Source of the DNA: Bacillota bacterium
GTDB lineage: Bacteria; Bacillota; Clostridia; Christensenellales; CAG-138
Length of the DNA stretch: 6,316 bases
NCBI GenBank assembly: GCA_023426265.1
Contig: JAFABA010000210.1
Coordinates: 1-6,316, forward strand
Reading direction: 5' to 3'
This document shows, piece by piece, positions 5,614 through 6,316 of this stretch (position 1 is its first letter; each line of letters opens with the position of its first letter). Under the pieces are notes generated by a model. It made no database searches, had not been told where the DNA came from, and saw only the letters and a list, made by a program, of their open reading frames with translations. A program made the translations under genes and the position numbers.

Positions 5614-6144
5614 ATGAGTGAAGTCACAAAGAATGCGGACGGATTTGTAGGGTATGAGTACAAGGATGTCACGGTAAAGCGCAACCTGGAGTCGGTATAT
5701 GCCGATGGGTATACAAACTTTGGCTGGACGCTGGAGGGTACATCAGTGCCTATCCAAAGCATCGGCTCCGTTACCATGAAGTTCAAGCGCGACCGCAAGA
5801 TCCGCAACAAAGCGGAGCTTTCTAGGTTGCAGCGCCAGTTCGACGCCTGCGTTGCGGAAATTGAAAATCTGGAGTTTTCCAAAGTCGTCGGCGCTTCCAC
5901 CGTCGCCTACGTGATCGGCGTAGTTGGAACAGCGTTTATGGCAGGCTCCGTGTTTTCCCATATCGCGGGCATGCTGCCGCTTTCCATCATTCTGGCAATC
6001 CCGGGGTTTGCGGGCTGGATCATTCCGTACTTCAGCTTCGTGAACATCCGCAGGAAGAAGACAGAGCAGGTCGCGCCGCTGATCGATCAGAAATACGACG
6101 AGATCTACGACGTGTGCGAAAAGGCCAACGGGCTGCTGAACTGA
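5614..6144 (+). CDS. Uncharacterised membrane protein with a two-helix hairpin
   Basis: A 176-residue protein whose function I do not recognise. Residues 1-62 form a soluble N-terminal part containing GFVGYEYKDVTVKR (10-23) and FGWTLEG (36-42). A charged, helical, possibly coiled-coil stretch follows (about 57-88, rich in Lys, Arg and Glu). Two hydrophobic segments (about 91-114 and 119-141) form a membrane hairpin with a short loop. A basic patch, NIRRKKTEQ (143-151), sits at the cytoplasmic end, consistent with both termini inside. A C-terminal helix (152-174) closes the protein. There is no signal peptide. The start is supported by AAGGAG (5601-5606), 7 bases upstream. The next gene begins 31 bp after the stop with no terminator between, so they are probably co-transcribed. 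Confidence 0.85.
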   Translation: MSEVTKNADGFVGYEYKDVTVKRNLESVYADGYTNFGWTLEGTSVPIQSIGSVTMKFKRDRKIRNKAELSRLQRQFDACVAEIENLEFSKVVGASTVAYVIGVVGTAFMAGSVFSHIAGMLPLSIILAIPGFAGWIIPYFSFVNIRRKKTEQVAPLIDQKYDEIYDVCEKANGLLN

Positions 6145-6175
6145 CTGGCACGGACAGCAAGAAAGGAAAATACGG

Positions 6176-6316
6176 ATGAAGGCGAAGGGAAAAATTCAGG
6201 CGTTTGCTCTAAATCAGGCAATGGACTATATCTCGGGGGCTCCCGAAAAGAATCTCCCCAAACTGCTCGCGTGGCTGGACAATATCGGTTGGGGCGGAAC
6301 AAATTTTGCGACCCAC
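6176..6316 (+). CDS. Start of a gene cut by the window edge, possibly a radical-SAM protein
   Basis: Forty-seven codons are visible, open to the right edge. The ATG follows GAAAGGAAAA (6161-6170) at suitable spacing, and the frame has no stop. The N-terminus reads MKAKGKIQAFALNQAMDYI, followed by PEKNLPKLLAWLDNI (23-37). This pattern (KAK...FAL..A..Y, then PEKNLPKLL.W.D) resembles, from memory, the N-terminal helical segment of a Clostridia radical-SAM family whose CxxxCxxC cluster site would lie well beyond the window. No catalytic residue is visible, so the function call is weak. That a real gene starts here is well supported. Confidence 0.6.
   Translation, partial: MKAKGKIQAFALNQAMDYISGAPEKNLPKLLAWLDNIGWGGTNFATH

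Noticed and set aside
1..6316. Mobile elements, CRISPR array, tRNA or rRNA genes
   Set aside because: No transposase-like frame, terminal inverted repeats, regular spacer repeats, cloverleaf pattern or rRNA-like sequence was seen on either strand.

Overview
The window reads as ordinary chromosomal DNA from a low-to-mid-GC Gram-positive bacterium, most likely an anaerobic Clostridia member (Firmicutes/Bacillota). The pointers are strong AGGAGG-like ribosome binding sites, hairpin-plus-T-run terminators, a MecA-type class B penicillin-binding protein, and a response regulator and kinase of a style common in gut Firmicutes. The coding sequence looks close to half GC or slightly above, which would fit a Christensenella-like or related lineage, but I cannot fix the genus. 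All supported genes lie on the + strand.

Layout. (1) 1-1794: the C-terminal part of a cell-wall transpeptidase resembling MecA/PBP2a, cut by the left edge. (2) 1795-1954: a gap with two hairpins, one GC-rich just after the PBP gene and one in the leader of the next gene. (3) 1955-2958: a two-gene operon with a 4-bp ATGA overlap, made of a LOG-family nucleotide phosphoribohydrolase and a small UspA/KdpD-like protein, closed by a strong intrinsic terminator. (4) 3064-3531: a single gene for a pyridoxamine-phosphate-oxidase-like flavin-binding protein. (5) 3585-5477: a two-component operon, again with a 4-bp ATGA overlap, of an OmpR/PhoB-type response regulator and a short-loop membrane histidine kinase. 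It has a well-formed -10 box, TTAACA-like direct repeats at 11-bp pitch upstream, and a perfect 14-bp terminator stem behind it. (6) 5614-6316: a membrane protein of unknown function, followed 31 bp later by the first 47 codons of a gene that may encode a radical-SAM protein, cut by the right edge.

The genes do not form one obvious pathway. A plausible common theme is envelope and stress physiology (wall synthesis, stress-type nucleotide-binding protein, membrane-sensing kinase), but that is inference. I found no mobile element, CRISPR array, tRNA, rRNA or recognised riboswitch, and no clear evidence of a new defence or biosynthetic system. The observations most worth testing are the repeat-bearing promoter of the two-component operon, the translationally coupled LOG/Usp-like pair, and the uncharacterised two-helix membrane protein.
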